From Rugalucina vietnamica (lineage: Eukaryota; Mollusca; Bivalvia; Lucinida; Lucinidae): 64,000 bases of DNA. The notes below the pieces were generated by a model that ran no database searches, was not told where the DNA came from, and saw only the letters and a list, made by a program, of their open reading frames with translations. Where the stretch lies: NCBI GenBank assembly GCA_964017185.1, contig OZ024870.1:30279621-30343620 (forward strand), in the 5' to 3' direction. The position numbers and the translations under genes are program-made. Shown here piece by piece: positions 33,702-44,410 of this stretch. Each line of letters begins with the position of its first letter. Position 1 is the stretch's first letter.

Positions 33702-34600
33702 TCGAAAAGATCGAGGAGAGGGAAAGCAAATTCAATAGCTCCCCATCCTGGTCGTGAGACGCCATCATCAAATACAGAGGCTCCCGTGAACGTAACACAG
33801 AAAACGCTCCAGACAGAGCACTGGACAGAACCTTCCAGGTCCATGACTTTGGAAACAATGAGAACAAACCGAACACATTTAAATATATAGTATGCAAATT
33901 GAATTTACTATGCTTGTACATATTATGTTTTAATATTGTTAATTTATCCAACACGGTGTAAAATTATGAATATTCTCAATATCCTTTGTCAGCTCTTTTC
34001 AAACTTTTTAGTTACAATTTATCATTTTGCAATACGCATTTAGCAATTTAGCATTTAGCAAATAGCAATTAGCATGTCGTCCTGGCCTTCCATAATATCA
34101 TAATATAGAGACATTTCAGTTTGTATTGGAACGACACAAATATTCCTAATAACTCTTGCATGGCGTATCGGAGTTGCCACGTACATGCTACGTATTATAA
34201 GTACGCACATACAAAACTTAGCACCTCGGTAATCAGATGCCGCAGATGCCACAGAAAAAAAATTAGATTAACACCGAAAAAAAAAAAGACCAAGGAGAGG
34301 GAAAGCAAATTCAATAGCTCCCCATCCTAGTCGTGAGACGCCATCATCAAATACAGAGGCTCCCGTGAATGTAACCCAGAAAACGCCCCTGACAGAACCC
34401 CGGACAGAACCTTCCGGGTCCATGACTTTGGAAAAAATGAGAACAAACCGAACACATTTACATGCATAGAGACATTTTAGTTTGTCTTGGAACGACACAA
34501 ATATATTCTTAATAATTCTTGCACGGCGTATTGGAGTTGCTTCGTACGTGCTACGTATTTTAAGTGAGCTCATAAAAACGTAGCACCTCGGCGTATGAGG
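33600..34600 (+). repeat. Imperfect direct duplication with poly(A) tract
   Basis: Block X (33600-33885) recurs at 34237-34465, sharing GAGAGGGAAAGCAAATTCAA, CGTGAGACGCCATCATCAAA and GAGAACAAACCGAACACATT. Block Z (34103-34230) recurs at 34465-34595, sharing GGAACGACACAAATAT and GGCGTAT..GGAGTTGC. The first copy has about 63 A bases at 33637-33699 where the second has about 12, and about 220 bp extra between X and Z. The duplicated sequence is unrecognised. Confidence 0.8.
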
Positions 34601-34946
34601 TAGGCGAGAAGTATTAATAACTTATGCTGGCGTATGTACGACGTACGTGTGACGTATCCTGATACGCCGTAGACATGCGAGTCTATACGCAATATTCAGA
34701 TAGTGAGACAGTAATAACCTATAAAATATTCGGACAGCCTTGTTCGATATACCCCTAAGGCATTAAAACTGCCATGTTTCAACACGTGCTGGAAAAGGGT
34801 GTTAGGGTCGGTTTATTGTTCCCAAACTTTCAAGAAAAAAAAGTGGGGGCATAGTATGTCGCCTTCTGTTCTTCGCGAAATCAAGTCCTCCTCACAGCAA
34901 GTACGGCCGCACCTTGTGTGCACACTTTGTTCTACAGTTTTATTTT

Positions 34947-35880
34947 TAGCTCACGTGAGCCTTCTGGAGAGACTATAGGATGGACATGCTCTGGCGTTCG
35001 TTGATGTCGTCGTTCACACTATTCAAACATCTCCTTCGAAATCTCTGGGCCAATGAAAGCTAAAACTTCATGTGGAGCATCATAGGGAATGGGGAACAAA
35101 CGTTTATATAAATGGTCCAGGCCACACGATCAAGATGGCCACCAGGGCTATAAATAGCAAAAAAGCCTTTAAAAAATCTTCTCTGTAACCAAAAGTCTAG
35201 GATCTTGTAACTTGACATGCAGCACCAGGGTCTCAAGCTCTACAAAGTTTATATAAACCATGACCTTGTGATGACCTTGAACTATTTTACAGCAAGGTCA
35301 CCTTAGATCGCAAATGCATTTGAATGTAAAAACATTTGTAAAATGGGTTTAAATGACCTGCTGGGAATAGAAAAATGTTCAGAATATTTATGTTCATGAA
35401 AATAATTTGGCCCCAGGGGGTTGTTTTCCCTGAGGCTAAGCACGTGTATATGGTCAAGTATTGCAGATCTCTGCAACTGCTCGGCCAACCTAAAACCAAT
35501 TTTCATATGTAGCTTCTTGCAAAGGGAGAATATATAGGCCTAAATGATTCAGGTCACATCACCAAGATGGGTGCCAGGGCTATAAATAGCAAAATCCAGA
35601 AGGCACTTGAATTTGAATCTTGGCATGAAGCATCAATGAATTCAGCTCTAAATAGATTATATAAATCATGACCTTGAAAAAACCTTTACATATTTTATGA
35701 CAAGGTCAACTTTCGTCACCCATGCATTTGAATGGGGAAACATTTCCAAAATAGGCAAATGATTAGAAGATTATTTGTATGTTCTCTGCTCAAGGTTGAC
35801 TCAGAGTTATGCTCAAGGGCATTGATTCGGGTATATCGTAGATCTCAGGTGAGCGTTTACAGGACCATTGGTCCTCTGGT
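34947..35880 (+). repeat. Family C element 4 (two decayed units)
   Basis: Starts TAGCTCACGTGAGCC and ends GGACCATTGGTCCTCTGG. Two units (about 35020 and 35470) carry the CTATAAATAGCAAAA and CAAGATGGCCACC strings of the element 3 subtype, with more substitutions and deletions than element 3. Confidence 0.8.
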
Positions 35881-36034
35881 ATGCATGTTCTTTTGAAACT
35901 CTGCTAGTTTTACAGCTTGATCTGAAGATATGTACGTGGTTTATACGTACTATTGCCATGTTCCGTAGATACGCATCTGCTTTGCATACTTTTTAAAAAT
36001 CCTTGGAATTGGTGGAATATACCTACATGTATTT

Positions 36035-36190
36035 AAGAAATGAATTTCATTTTTCTGGTGTTCATGGAGCTATGAACCGCAGTGGGTCGCGTGCAAAGTG
36101 AATGAACCCCGAAGGGGTTCATGTAAGCTTTGCTAGCGACCCACTGCGGTTCATAGCTCCATGAACAACAGAAAAATTAAACTCATTGCT
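36035..36190. repeat. Foldback hairpin element
   Basis: TTCATGGAGCTATGAACCGC and AGTGGGTCGC are mirrored by GCGACCCACT and GCGGTTCATAGCTCCATGAA, with the apex near GAACCCCGAAGGGGTTC. The outer parts (ATGAATTTCATTTTTCTG and CAGAAAAATTAAACTCAT) pair more loosely. The total arm is about 70 bp. A CRE (TGACGTCA, 36345-36352) and a partial repeat of the TCATGGAAGTATGAAC motif lie further right. Confidence 0.8.
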
Positions 36191-36909
36191 TATATTTACA
36201 TTCATTTCTCTCTATCGCTTGTTGAAAAATCACCAAGGCGGTCACATTTACCAGCAAACAGAGAATCTACACACAGTGTGTGTTCAAACAGCGGAACGGC
36301 GTCGACTTACAACGTATAATCAGATTGGCGAGATTCATGTTTATTGACGTCAAGTTTGGATTACGTCACGTCGCGTGACACAATGTTGTTCATGGAAGTA
36401 TGAACACAGATGAACATCTAATGGTTCATCTAAGGAGGTTTTAGAAAAATGTAAATATTAACCTGTAAACGCAGACACTGTAGTAGTTTTTACTGTTTTC
36501 TTTGGGATATACCAGTATGTAAGTTTAGATTCCCACTGCCAACAACTAAGTTGTTGAATCAACTTGAAGTGGATATTGACAAATTCTAAACGAAAAACAA
36601 AGAGCTCCAAAAACCAATACATGAGTGTCATCAAATTGAAGATACATGTATATGACCTTTGAGGAATTTTTAGAAAGCATTTCTTTAGGACAGACATTAT
36701 GACATTGAAATAGTTAAGCAGTTGACTTGCTTTGTGCAACCTGTAGAAACCGTTGACATTTTATTACCAGACAAATACTTTCAAATACTCAGAAAAAAAA
36801 GAAAACATTAATGAGACACGGGAAGGGTCATGTATTGCAGGTTCGGCTATTCAAGCCTCATCAGTGATTCTATAAATCTGGTAAGATGGAACCAGAGAAA
36901 ATTACTGCA
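36191..36909. other. Unannotated spacer
   Basis: No coding region supported. It includes the CRE at 36345 and short ATGAAC/GTTCAT words related to the hairpin to its left. Confidence 0.4.
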
Positions 36910-37320
36910 ATTTTGCTAGTAAAAGTCTTAATTTGAGACAAATAGTATTCTTTAGCCATATTGATTGTGCACTTGATTAAATGTAAAGATGAACCAGTCT
37001 ATACTTTCCTGACAGGAGGGGCTGGTGTTGGTAAAACAGGAGTCATTTGAGTCGGTTATCAATGTCAGTACAGAAAATTGAATTTTAAAGATGGAAAAAA
37101 TTCCATAAAGATAAAATGATTCTGTTGAGTGCATGTGATTTGCTGTATTAATATTAATGGACAAACCATGTTCTATTTGTTCTGCTTTGCACAAATTAAT
37201 GTCAATCATCTTTCAGTTGACGTGTTGAATCTAGAATAATATGGTTGAATACATTTAGAAATAAGTATAGGCACCTGAAAGTTGTCATTATTGATAATTA
37301 TCCCAGTATGCATGGTGTAA
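36910..37320 (+). pseudogene. Decayed Helitron PIF1-helicase fragment
   Basis: Read on the plus strand in shifting frames, this matches the helicase part of the Helitron protein encoded at 58.4-64 kb. SLNLRQ..FF.HI corresponds to the region just before the helicase. DEPVYTFLTGGAGVGKT is the Walker A segment (DEPVYAFLTGGAGVGKS in the intact copy). NFKDGKN and ILLSA follow, and NTFRNKYRHLKVVIID is the Walker B segment. In-frame stops follow Walker A, and the middle is scrambled. It is an independent, much older copy, in the opposite orientation to the intact one. Confidence 0.85.
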
Positions 37321-37554
37321 CAAAAAAAAAAAGCAATTCAACACCTACCTATGTAGATTATTTTCACTCGTAATTTCACATTTTCAATAACGAAGAATGG
37401 TTTAGCATCAACTATAGAAAATCTTTGTCAATATGCAAAACATATATTCATTGCAGACCTAATCTCAAGTTTCATTTACAAGTTTAAAAGCTGTGGTTTA
37501 CATGTTTAATATCACTAATGTAATGGCGCCTTATGTATGTTTTCATATTTTTAG

Positions 37555-37765
37555 TTAAGTTAAGGTAACCGAGTGGCCACCTATTAGCTGCTCATTTGGC
37601 TTACGACATGTTTTCATGGTATAAGTACCTGATTGTTAATTTAGTTTTTTCCCACCTCGGGTTTTAGAGTGGGAATCTTTTTTCTGATTGTGCCTTTCCT
37701 CATCGTTGCCTGCTTGTACCTTTTTTCTTAAAACAACGATGTGGGTTCTTGTCAGAACACTTGTA
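37555..37765 (+). repeat. Dispersed repeat E, copy 1
   Basis: TTAGTTTTTTCCCACCTCGG, GTTTTAGAGTGGGAA and CATCGTTGCCTGCTTGTACC recur at 55740-55840 and, more diverged, at 56280-56480. A TAAGTACCTGATTGTCAAT-like string precedes them. No coding content. Termini not defined. Confidence 0.6.
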
Positions 37766-39042
37766 TCAACATTCTCAAGGATCGGTCAAAAAGTTCTGTC
37801 ACTCCCTATATTTCTCAGGAACTAACATTGAAAAATATTTTTAAAGAACCATATCTGAAAGACCATTTTTCTGCCTATAACACGTGGCAAAAATTTTGTG
37901 TAGCTCTACGTCAATAAAATCAAATACATGTATATAGCTCTAGAAGACGTGACTCTCTCATATTGGCATAGTTTAAAGAAAACTATGCAATACATTACAG
38001 AAAAGCAACTAGATGAATATATCCTGCAAGAATCGAATTCAATTGCATTTAATTGAGTTATGGCAAAATGAAACATTGAAATTGGCTTGCTGTACATACA
38101 TTAAAATGGAGAAAATTTGATTGGCAGTTATAAAGATTATAACGCATGAAACGCACACAACAATATTCACAAGTTCAAGAAAACGTGCCAGTGGTTTTAC
38201 CCCAGGTGTCTTTCAAGGCGTTTATTTCCACTTATTAATTTCTTTCATGCATTATTTTGGCATCATTATAAAGAAGAAATGTAGCCCTTTCAATCAAGAT
38301 ATAATACAGCAACCTATCGCATCTATTAACAAAGTTATAACACCTATTACAGAACTTTCTGACCCACACTCGTATACTGGGAGCAAAAGAAAGATCAATT
38401 TTTCATCAGATCTCACAAAAGTAAATTTGCAGTAGATTCAATACTGCAATAGAATTTAATTGAATATCTATACTACTTCTGGCATGCCTATCAAACTAGA
38501 TTGTTATATATTGTTATAAAAACTTGGAAAGTGGCAGGACATTAAAAAACTATGATGAAGAGTTTAAAGGCCCAAAACTTTATTCATAAAGTCACAAATA
38601 AAAGTAACATAAGCAAAATAAAACTAAAACCTGAATTATGATACCAATAACCCATGTTAACAGACATAAAATTGTATGATGATTAATTCTCAAATATAAA
38701 AAAAAAATATTGAAGCAAGAAACTTGCAAGTGTCATTCACTTTTTATCAAGACCGTGATATATTCTCAAAAAGGAGCATAATTATACAAATATTCTGTCA
38801 ACTACAATGTAGCATGTCTACAATAAATTTCATTCAAAAGGACATTGTGAAAATCACCTTGAAGTGTTAATCTGCATAAATCAAGAATGCAAAACAGACA
38901 AAGTTAACAAATGAATAGTAAGTTGCAATTCCATTTCACATGTACAAGAAAGAAGATGAATTTAATTGTTCTTAAATTCTTGTCTATATAAAATTACGTC
39001 AAAGAATGTAGGCCAATAACACGAAAATTGAAAAACATATCT
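37766..39042. other. Unannotated AT-rich spacer
   Basis: A frame of 104 codons at 38121-38435 (plus) starts without context and has no recognisable domain. I find no splice-supported exon. Confidence 0.4.
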
Positions 39043-39276
39043 GAGCTGCCGCACCAGAAAACCAACAATCTGCATATGCAAAAACAAAGGTGCTGACGAG
39101 CTGTGCAGTAACTGCATAGCTGATCAGCGCCTTTGGTTTCACTACACGGATAGTGTAATTACAATTCTTCTTAAATCCACAATTTTAAGTTTCTAGACTG
39201 CTTCTGTGCTTGTACAGCTTGGTTTGTGTCAGAACTGTTCAAAATCCACATTGCAGGTTTTCTCATGATGGGGCTC
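39043..39276. repeat. Family A hairpin MITE, copy 10
   Basis: Begins GAGCTGCCGCACCAGAAAAC and ends GTTTTCTCATGATGGGGCTC. The hairpin is the GAGCTGTGCAGTAACTGCATAGCTGATC subtype. Same orientation as copies 2 and 9. Confidence 0.85.
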
Positions 39277-39439
39277 ATTTAATATTGGAATGTCAAAATT
39301 AATTTTACAAATATACATGTACCAACATCAAAATGGTCCCCAAAACATAGAAATAAACACATAAAACAAAACATATAAATAATAATAAAAGAGAGTCCTG
39401 TTAAAACAGGAATTTTGTGGCTTGTACGACTTGATACTT

Positions 39440-39653
39440 GAGTCACGTCATGAGAAAACCGAAAGATGAAGATCAGCTTTGTGGTAACTGTGAAGCTGAT
39501 CAGCGCCCTTATTTTTCGCTACAGAGATAGTATAATTCCTGTACTTTCTAAATACAAAAATTCCAGCCTCTAGCCATCTTCTGTGCTTGTACAGCTCAGT
39601 CTGTGTTGGACCTGTTCGCAAACCACATAGTTGTTTTTCTCATGACATGGCTC
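39440..39653. repeat. Family A hairpin MITE, copy 11 (5' side shortened)
   Basis: Begins GAGTCACGTCATGAGAAAAC and ends TTTCTCATGACATGGCTC. It lacks the AACAAAGGCGC part of the left hairpin foot and retains GATCAGCTTTGTGGTAACTG. It sits 38 bp to the left of the long-TIR element at 39692. Confidence 0.85.
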
Positions 39654-40292
39654 AATTATAGTGGTGAGACTTCTTCCCGCCAGGCTATGTGTATGGAAGG
39701 CAAAAGCCGTCAAATGTCCCATTTTTAAACTTGAAACAGACAAAGTAGAAATGAACTAATTAATTTTCAAAAAAAACAAACCGTAATATCACATAAAACG
39801 AGCGAAAATGACACAAAACAATTCCTAATGTGAAACAGACCAATTCATTTCAAAATAAAAAAGACAAAGTAGAAATGAACTAATTCATTTTCAAATAAAT
39901 AAACCGTTATATCACATAAAACAAACGAAAATGACACAAAACAATTACTTATGTGAAACAGACCATTTCATTTTAAAACCAAACAATCAACTTCGCCAAA
40001 CGGGACAACTTGAAATCAAACGAAATAAACGTTTCCCAAACCAAACAATTGATTTTGAAATAAACCTATCCGGTAATAAAAAGGTGCAGATAATGGTCAA
40101 ACGAAATACCGAAAAATCGAATATTAATAAAATGGACCCGAGTCAATTCGGCCCAAAGCGTCAAAGTCTCATTTTTAAATAAAATAGAAAAGTAATAAGT
40201 AAACAACGATCAGGAACTGGCGCAATCAGAATCAAAGTCCCAACCTAAAAACCTAGGTGGGAAAAATAAAAGTGCGCAGAAAGGTACGCATA

Positions 40293-40460
40293 CATGGGCG
40301 GATCCAGAGGGAGGATGCAGGGGGTCCAGACCCCCCCCCCCCCTGGAATTGCCAGATTATTAATTTTTGCCATGTTGAAATTTTCCGCCAGACCCCTTCT
40401 GGGAATTTGGACCCCCCCCCCCCCCCCCCCCCCCGAGAAAATTTTCTGGATCCGCGCATG
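40293..40460. repeat. Nested short element with GGCGGATCCAGA ends
   Basis: CATGGGCGGATCCAGAGG at the left and TTCTGGATCCGCGCATG at the right are inverted complements with minor differences. C tracts at 40330-40342 and 40414-40434 follow GGTCCAGA and TTTGGA. Gly-rich and Pro-rich frames on both strands are translations of the C/G runs. Confidence 0.75.
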
Positions 40461-40711
40461 GCATACAAAGAGAACATATTATGGTAAGCCGAGTGAGCAG
40501 CTTTTTCGTGAGTGGCCATTTACCATTTAGAATGAACAAATTCATTTGCAGACAATCTTTAGAATACGCTATCGATAAATTTAGAATATCATAAACATGT
40601 TAAAATAAACTTACCTGCCTACCTGTACCAACTAAGTTATCAACATGCTTACCTACCCATCTACCTATCAATCTACCCGCCTTCCTAATAACATAATCCC
40701 CTACCTAGAAC

Positions 40712-40713
<2 letters not shown>

Positions 40714-40757
<44 letters not shown>
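40714..40757 (+). repeat. (TG)22 microsatellite
   Basis: Uninterrupted TG dinucleotides. Preceded by a CTACC-rich stretch (40610-40705) resembling the minisatellite unit at 45.4 kb. Confidence 0.95.
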
Positions 40758-40760
<3 letters not shown>

Positions 40761-40904
40761 TAAGTGGAAGAGAAGGTAGGACGGTATGTAGGGGAAGATA
40801 GCTAGACAGATAGGGCTGGGTATACTGACGTGAAGCGATAAGTGACTTGGTATTTTTTTCTTTTTTTTCTTTTATTTTACTGACACACCCTCGCGAGGAT
40901 ACCG

Positions 40905-41430
40905 AGCAGGTAGAAAGGTGGTTCACAGACCAGATGGGGTACTCCCATAGTAAGACAGTATGGGTATGTGCCCCCACCCCCAAAGCCCCCTTTTTTAACT
41001 TCGTCAGCTCTAAAAGACCCCTCTTTTTCAAACCCAATTGGCTCTAAAAGCCGCCACTTTATATAGAAATTTCGTATTCTGCTCTTTTAAAGTGCCGCTC
41101 TAAGCACAGTTTCGTCGTGCGCTCGTATCAGTTTCAGTGATCAAACACAACCCAGGATTCCACGCACCTGGTTCTCATAGTATATCATTGAAGTATCTAC
41201 TGTTTTAGTTCGATCAGCTCTGAAAGCATCCCTTTTTCAGTTTGATCAGCTCTGATTGTGAACACACCCGCTTTTTCAGTTCGAACATCTCTGAAAGCAC
41301 CCACTTTTACAGCTCTATTAGCTCTTAAAGCATCAGCTTTTTCTGTCGGAGCAGCTCTGAAAGCCCCCACTTTTCACACAAGATGGCAAATACATGCCAG
41401 TTTCAAATGAGAATACCCCCGGGGTCATAG
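40905..41430 (+). repeat. Degenerate tandem repeat of CAGCTCTGAAAGC type
   Basis: About eight units of roughly 35-45 bp: CAGCTCTGAAAGCACCCACT TTTTCAG-like words with variants CAGCTCTAAAAGACCCC and TAGCTCTTAAAGCATCAGC. GGGGTACTCCCATAG at the left and GAGAATACCCCCGGGG at the right are approximately inverted, so the array may be the core of a small element. Confidence 0.65.
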
Positions 41431-42099
41431 GCTGGTGGATATATGTAGTATGTAGCTAGCTAGGCGGTAATTTTTCAGATTCAGGTATGACAAGAAAATT
41501 TAGGAGCGAAACGTCTATGCTTTCTATTGCGGTAGTTCGAGGGGATTAACAAAATGCTAATCAAACGCGCGCTCAGTTGGAAGTGTTAGCGATTATTTCA
41601 TTTTTTAGAATCCGGATTGTTTGATTTTTCGTATCGTTTGATATCAAGTTGTCTCATTTAACAAAGTTTGCTGTCCTGTTTTTGAAATGAACTATTGTTT
41701 CGAATCACGAATTGTTAGATATCATTTGGGATTGTTTTGTGTAATATAACGGCTTGTTTTATATGCAAATGAATTGGTTCTTTTCAGAATCAGTTGTTTT
41801 ATTTGGGAAACGCATGGTTCAATGTTCATTTGATATTAAGTTGTCACATTTCTCGAAGTTGATTGTTTTTTTCTGAAATTAATTGTTCTGTTACACATTA
41901 CGAATTGTTTCGTGTCATTTTCGCTCATTTTATGTGATATTACGGTTTGTTTTATTTGAAAATGAATTAGTTTATTTCTACTTTGTCTGTTTCATTTAAA
42001 ATGGGACTTTTGACGGCTTCTGCCTTCCATATATGTGAACTCCTGCATGGAATTCACAAAATTCAAATTAGCACATAAAATATGTGTGAGAAAATTTAT

Positions 42100-42380
42100 C
42101 ATCAGGAAAACATGTCCGTCCAATATATACCCCCTTAAACCCCACTTTTATATAGTAAAACTGGGGTTTACATGGGTATACCTATTTTTCTTATTTTTGC
42201 TCAAAACATAGATTGTGGGTACACGTTAGAACCGCCTCGGCGAGGCGGTTCTAACGTGTACCCACAATCTATGTTTTGAGCAAAAATAAGAAAAATATAA
42301 AAAAAAAATTCCAATGAAATTTTCAATTTTTGATCCTGAAAAAAATCTATGTATATTGCATGGACAAGTTTTCGTAAATG
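42100..42380. repeat. Family B hairpin MITE, copy 3 (complete)
   Basis: Starts CATCAGGAAAACATGTCCG and ends GGACAAGTTTTCGTAAATG. The central hairpin is essentially perfect, with TACACGTTAGAACCGCCTCG paired to CGAGGCGGTTCTAACGTGTA at the apex and arms of about 49 bp. Confidence 0.9.
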
Positions 42381-42539
42381 ATGTAATCATAGATATGATT
42401 ACTGATTACTTATTTTCATGCTGTTTTTGCAAAGATTAAAAAAGGCTGCTTAATAACATGCTTGGAACTGAATTAATCAGTTGTTTTTTGTCTTTTTTTT
42501 TTAAATTCAGTTTTACGCCCCTTTCAAGATTATTTCAGC

Positions 42540-42737
42540 TCATATGAGACGGGCCAATCAATAGGTGGGGCGAAAACAGGAGAACCCTGAGAAAAAACCA
42601 CCTGGCACACCCGCAAGCAGAACTTGGCTTGTCTCACATGTGGCCAGAGCGGGGCTCGAACCCACACCAGACACAGCGGTGAGATGATCGAGTGATTAAA
42701 AAACAGTGCTCTTAACCGCTCCGCCACGGGGGGCGCG
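42540..42737 (-). repeat. tRNA-derived SINE, second type
   Basis: On the minus strand GTGGCGGAGCGGTTAAGAGC (A-box) is followed 50 bp later by GGTTCGAGCCCCGC (B-box). This is longer than in the other SINE type and would suit a class II (Ser/Leu-like) tRNA ancestor. The body contains AAGCCAAGTTCTGCTTGCGG and continues to about 42540. Confidence 0.75.
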
Positions 42738-43083
42738 AATTAATCAGTGCCATTGAGGACACAACATGCAATTTTATATTTGGACAAAGACACTTTATTT
42801 TTAATATCAAAATGGATAAATAATGGTATTTGTATGCAAGATTTTTTCAGCCATTTACTTTATTTGATCTTAATTAGAATAGAACCACCCAACTGTTTAT
42901 TACACAAATGCTCAGCAATACCATATAAAATAAGTATTTAATAAAATTATGAGTATTATATAAAACATGTTATAAACAAAGAGAATAATGTTATGCAATT
43001 TTATAAAATGGCACAAAAATATAGCACTTATTTCATATAAAAAATGTTAAAATCACAGACAGTACACAAGTAAGTTTGTACCT
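42738..43083. other. Unannotated AT-rich spacer
   Basis: No supported feature. Confidence 0.4.
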
Positions 43084-43362
43084 CATTTCGAAAACATGTC
43101 CATAAAATATACATAGATTTCTAAAGGTGTAAAAAATGAAAATTTTCAGTAGACTTTTTTCGATATTTTTCTTATTTTTGCTCAAAATAAAGATTGTGGG
43201 TACACGTTAAAACCGCCTCGCCGAAGCAGTTCTTACAAGTACCCATAATCTATGTTTTAGAGCAAAAATAAGAAAAATAGATATACCCCTGCATACCCCA
43301 GTTTTGCTATATAAAAATGGGGTTTAAGGGGGTATTCATTGCATGGACATGTTTTCCTGATG
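43084..43362. repeat. Family B hairpin MITE, copy 4
   Basis: Begins CATTTCGAAAACATGTCC and ends CATGGACATGTTTTCCTGATG. The hairpin has accumulated mismatches near the apex (CCTCGCCGAAGC). Opposite in orientation to copy 3. Confidence 0.85.
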
Positions 43363-43608
43363 TCATTTTTAGTAGATGATTTCTTCTTAATATAACATGC
43401 TCAGGGTATTGATTTCTGAGTCAGTTCTTACAACCCAAGTATACTGTACATCATTTCATAAAGTTCAAGTACTGTATACTTTGCTCTTCCATAAAAAAGC
43501 ATTGCCACCAAATTTAAAGACTATGATATTAACAAAATACAGTGAAAAATTGACTATAAACTTCATAAACAATATGCTTAAAAGTAGATTTCAGGAAATT
43601 AATCTGGT

Positions 43609-43884
43609 CATCACGAAAAATTGCCTGTGTAATGTATACCCCTTTGAACCCCACTTTTATATAGCAAAACTGGGATATGCATGGGTATACCTATTTTTCT
43701 TATTTTTGCTCCAAAACATAGATTGTGGGTACTCATTAGAACCGCCTCGCCAAGGCGGTTCTAACGTGTACCCACAATTTATGTTTAAGCTAAAATAAGA
43801 GAAATATTTTTTTTTTCAGCTGAAAATTTTCTATTTTTAAAGCTGAAAAAAATCTCTATATTGCATGGGCAAGTTTTCTTAATG
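43609..43884. repeat. Family B hairpin MITE, copy 5
   Basis: Begins CATCACGAAAAATTGCC and ends GGGCAAGTTTTCTTAATG. Apex is AACCGCCTCGCCAAGGCGGTT. Same orientation as copy 3. Confidence 0.85.
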
Positions 43885-44110
43885 TATGGTTGGTAATGTT
43901 TTTGGTATGGCTCTGCGGTTTTTTCTTTGCTGCTTTGTCACTGACTTATTTCACATGAAGTACTTCTGTAAAAAAAAGAAAGCTGAAAAGTTTGCTATCT
44001 TGAAATTTGTGTTGTTTGTTCTTTGTCATGTTTATATTTAAACCCTGAGAAAATACAGTATGTACAAGACCATTTGATTGTGAGTGTCAATGACTTTCTA
44101 TTCAATTTAT

Positions 44111-44338
44111 CATCACGAAAACATGTCCGTGTGATGAGTACCCCTTGAACCCCACTTTTATATAGAAAAACTGGGGTTTGTAGGGGTATACCTATTTTTC
44201 TTATTTTTGCTCCAAAACATAGATTGTGGGTACCCACAATCTAATCTATGTTTTGAGAAAAAATAAGAAAAATAGCAAAAAATTTCTTTTTACAACTTAA
44301 AAAATCTCTGTATATTGCATGGGTATGTTTTCATAATG
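44111..44338. repeat. Family B hairpin MITE, copy 6 (apex deleted), just 3' of the sulfatase stop codon
   Basis: Begins CATCACGAAAACATGTCCG and ends GGTATGTTTTCATAATG. The hairpin is shortened: GATTGTGGGTACCCACAATC joins directly, so the TTAGAACCGCC part of both arms is gone. It starts 73 bp downstream of the sulfatase stop on that gene's strand, so it is probably in the 3'UTR. Confidence 0.8.
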
Positions 44339-44410
44339 TTGATATGCTTACTGTTTGAGTAAATTTTAGCTCTGTTTTGATAATAGTTTGAGTTATCTCA
44401 CACCTAAATG

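Larger units (their letters stand above)
39692..42031. mobile_element. 2.34-kb long-TIR element with 6-bp target duplication
   Basis: The left end TATGGAAGGCAAAAGCCGTC is mirrored by GACGGCTTCTGCCTTCCATA at the right. Both are flanked by TATGTG (39686-39691 and 42032-42037), a perfect 6-bp target duplication. The inverted arms extend about 400-450 bp and consist of repeated words such as AACCGTAATATCACATAAAA, GAAAATGACACAAAACAATT and GACAACTTGAAATCAAACGA. The core (40.2-41.5 kb) holds a nested GGATCC-end element, a GT microsatellite and a short tandem repeat, with no transposase. Non-autonomous by inference. Confidence 0.85.

Noticed and set aside
40257..40545. Proline-rich and glycine-rich frames as a coding exon
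   Set aside because: They come from C/G homopolymer runs in the nested GGATCC-end element.
42652..42726. A functional tRNA gene (Ser/Leu-like) on the minus strand
   Set aside because: A and B boxes are good, but the stems do not pair convincingly and the sequence continues into a SINE body also found at 25.8 kb.
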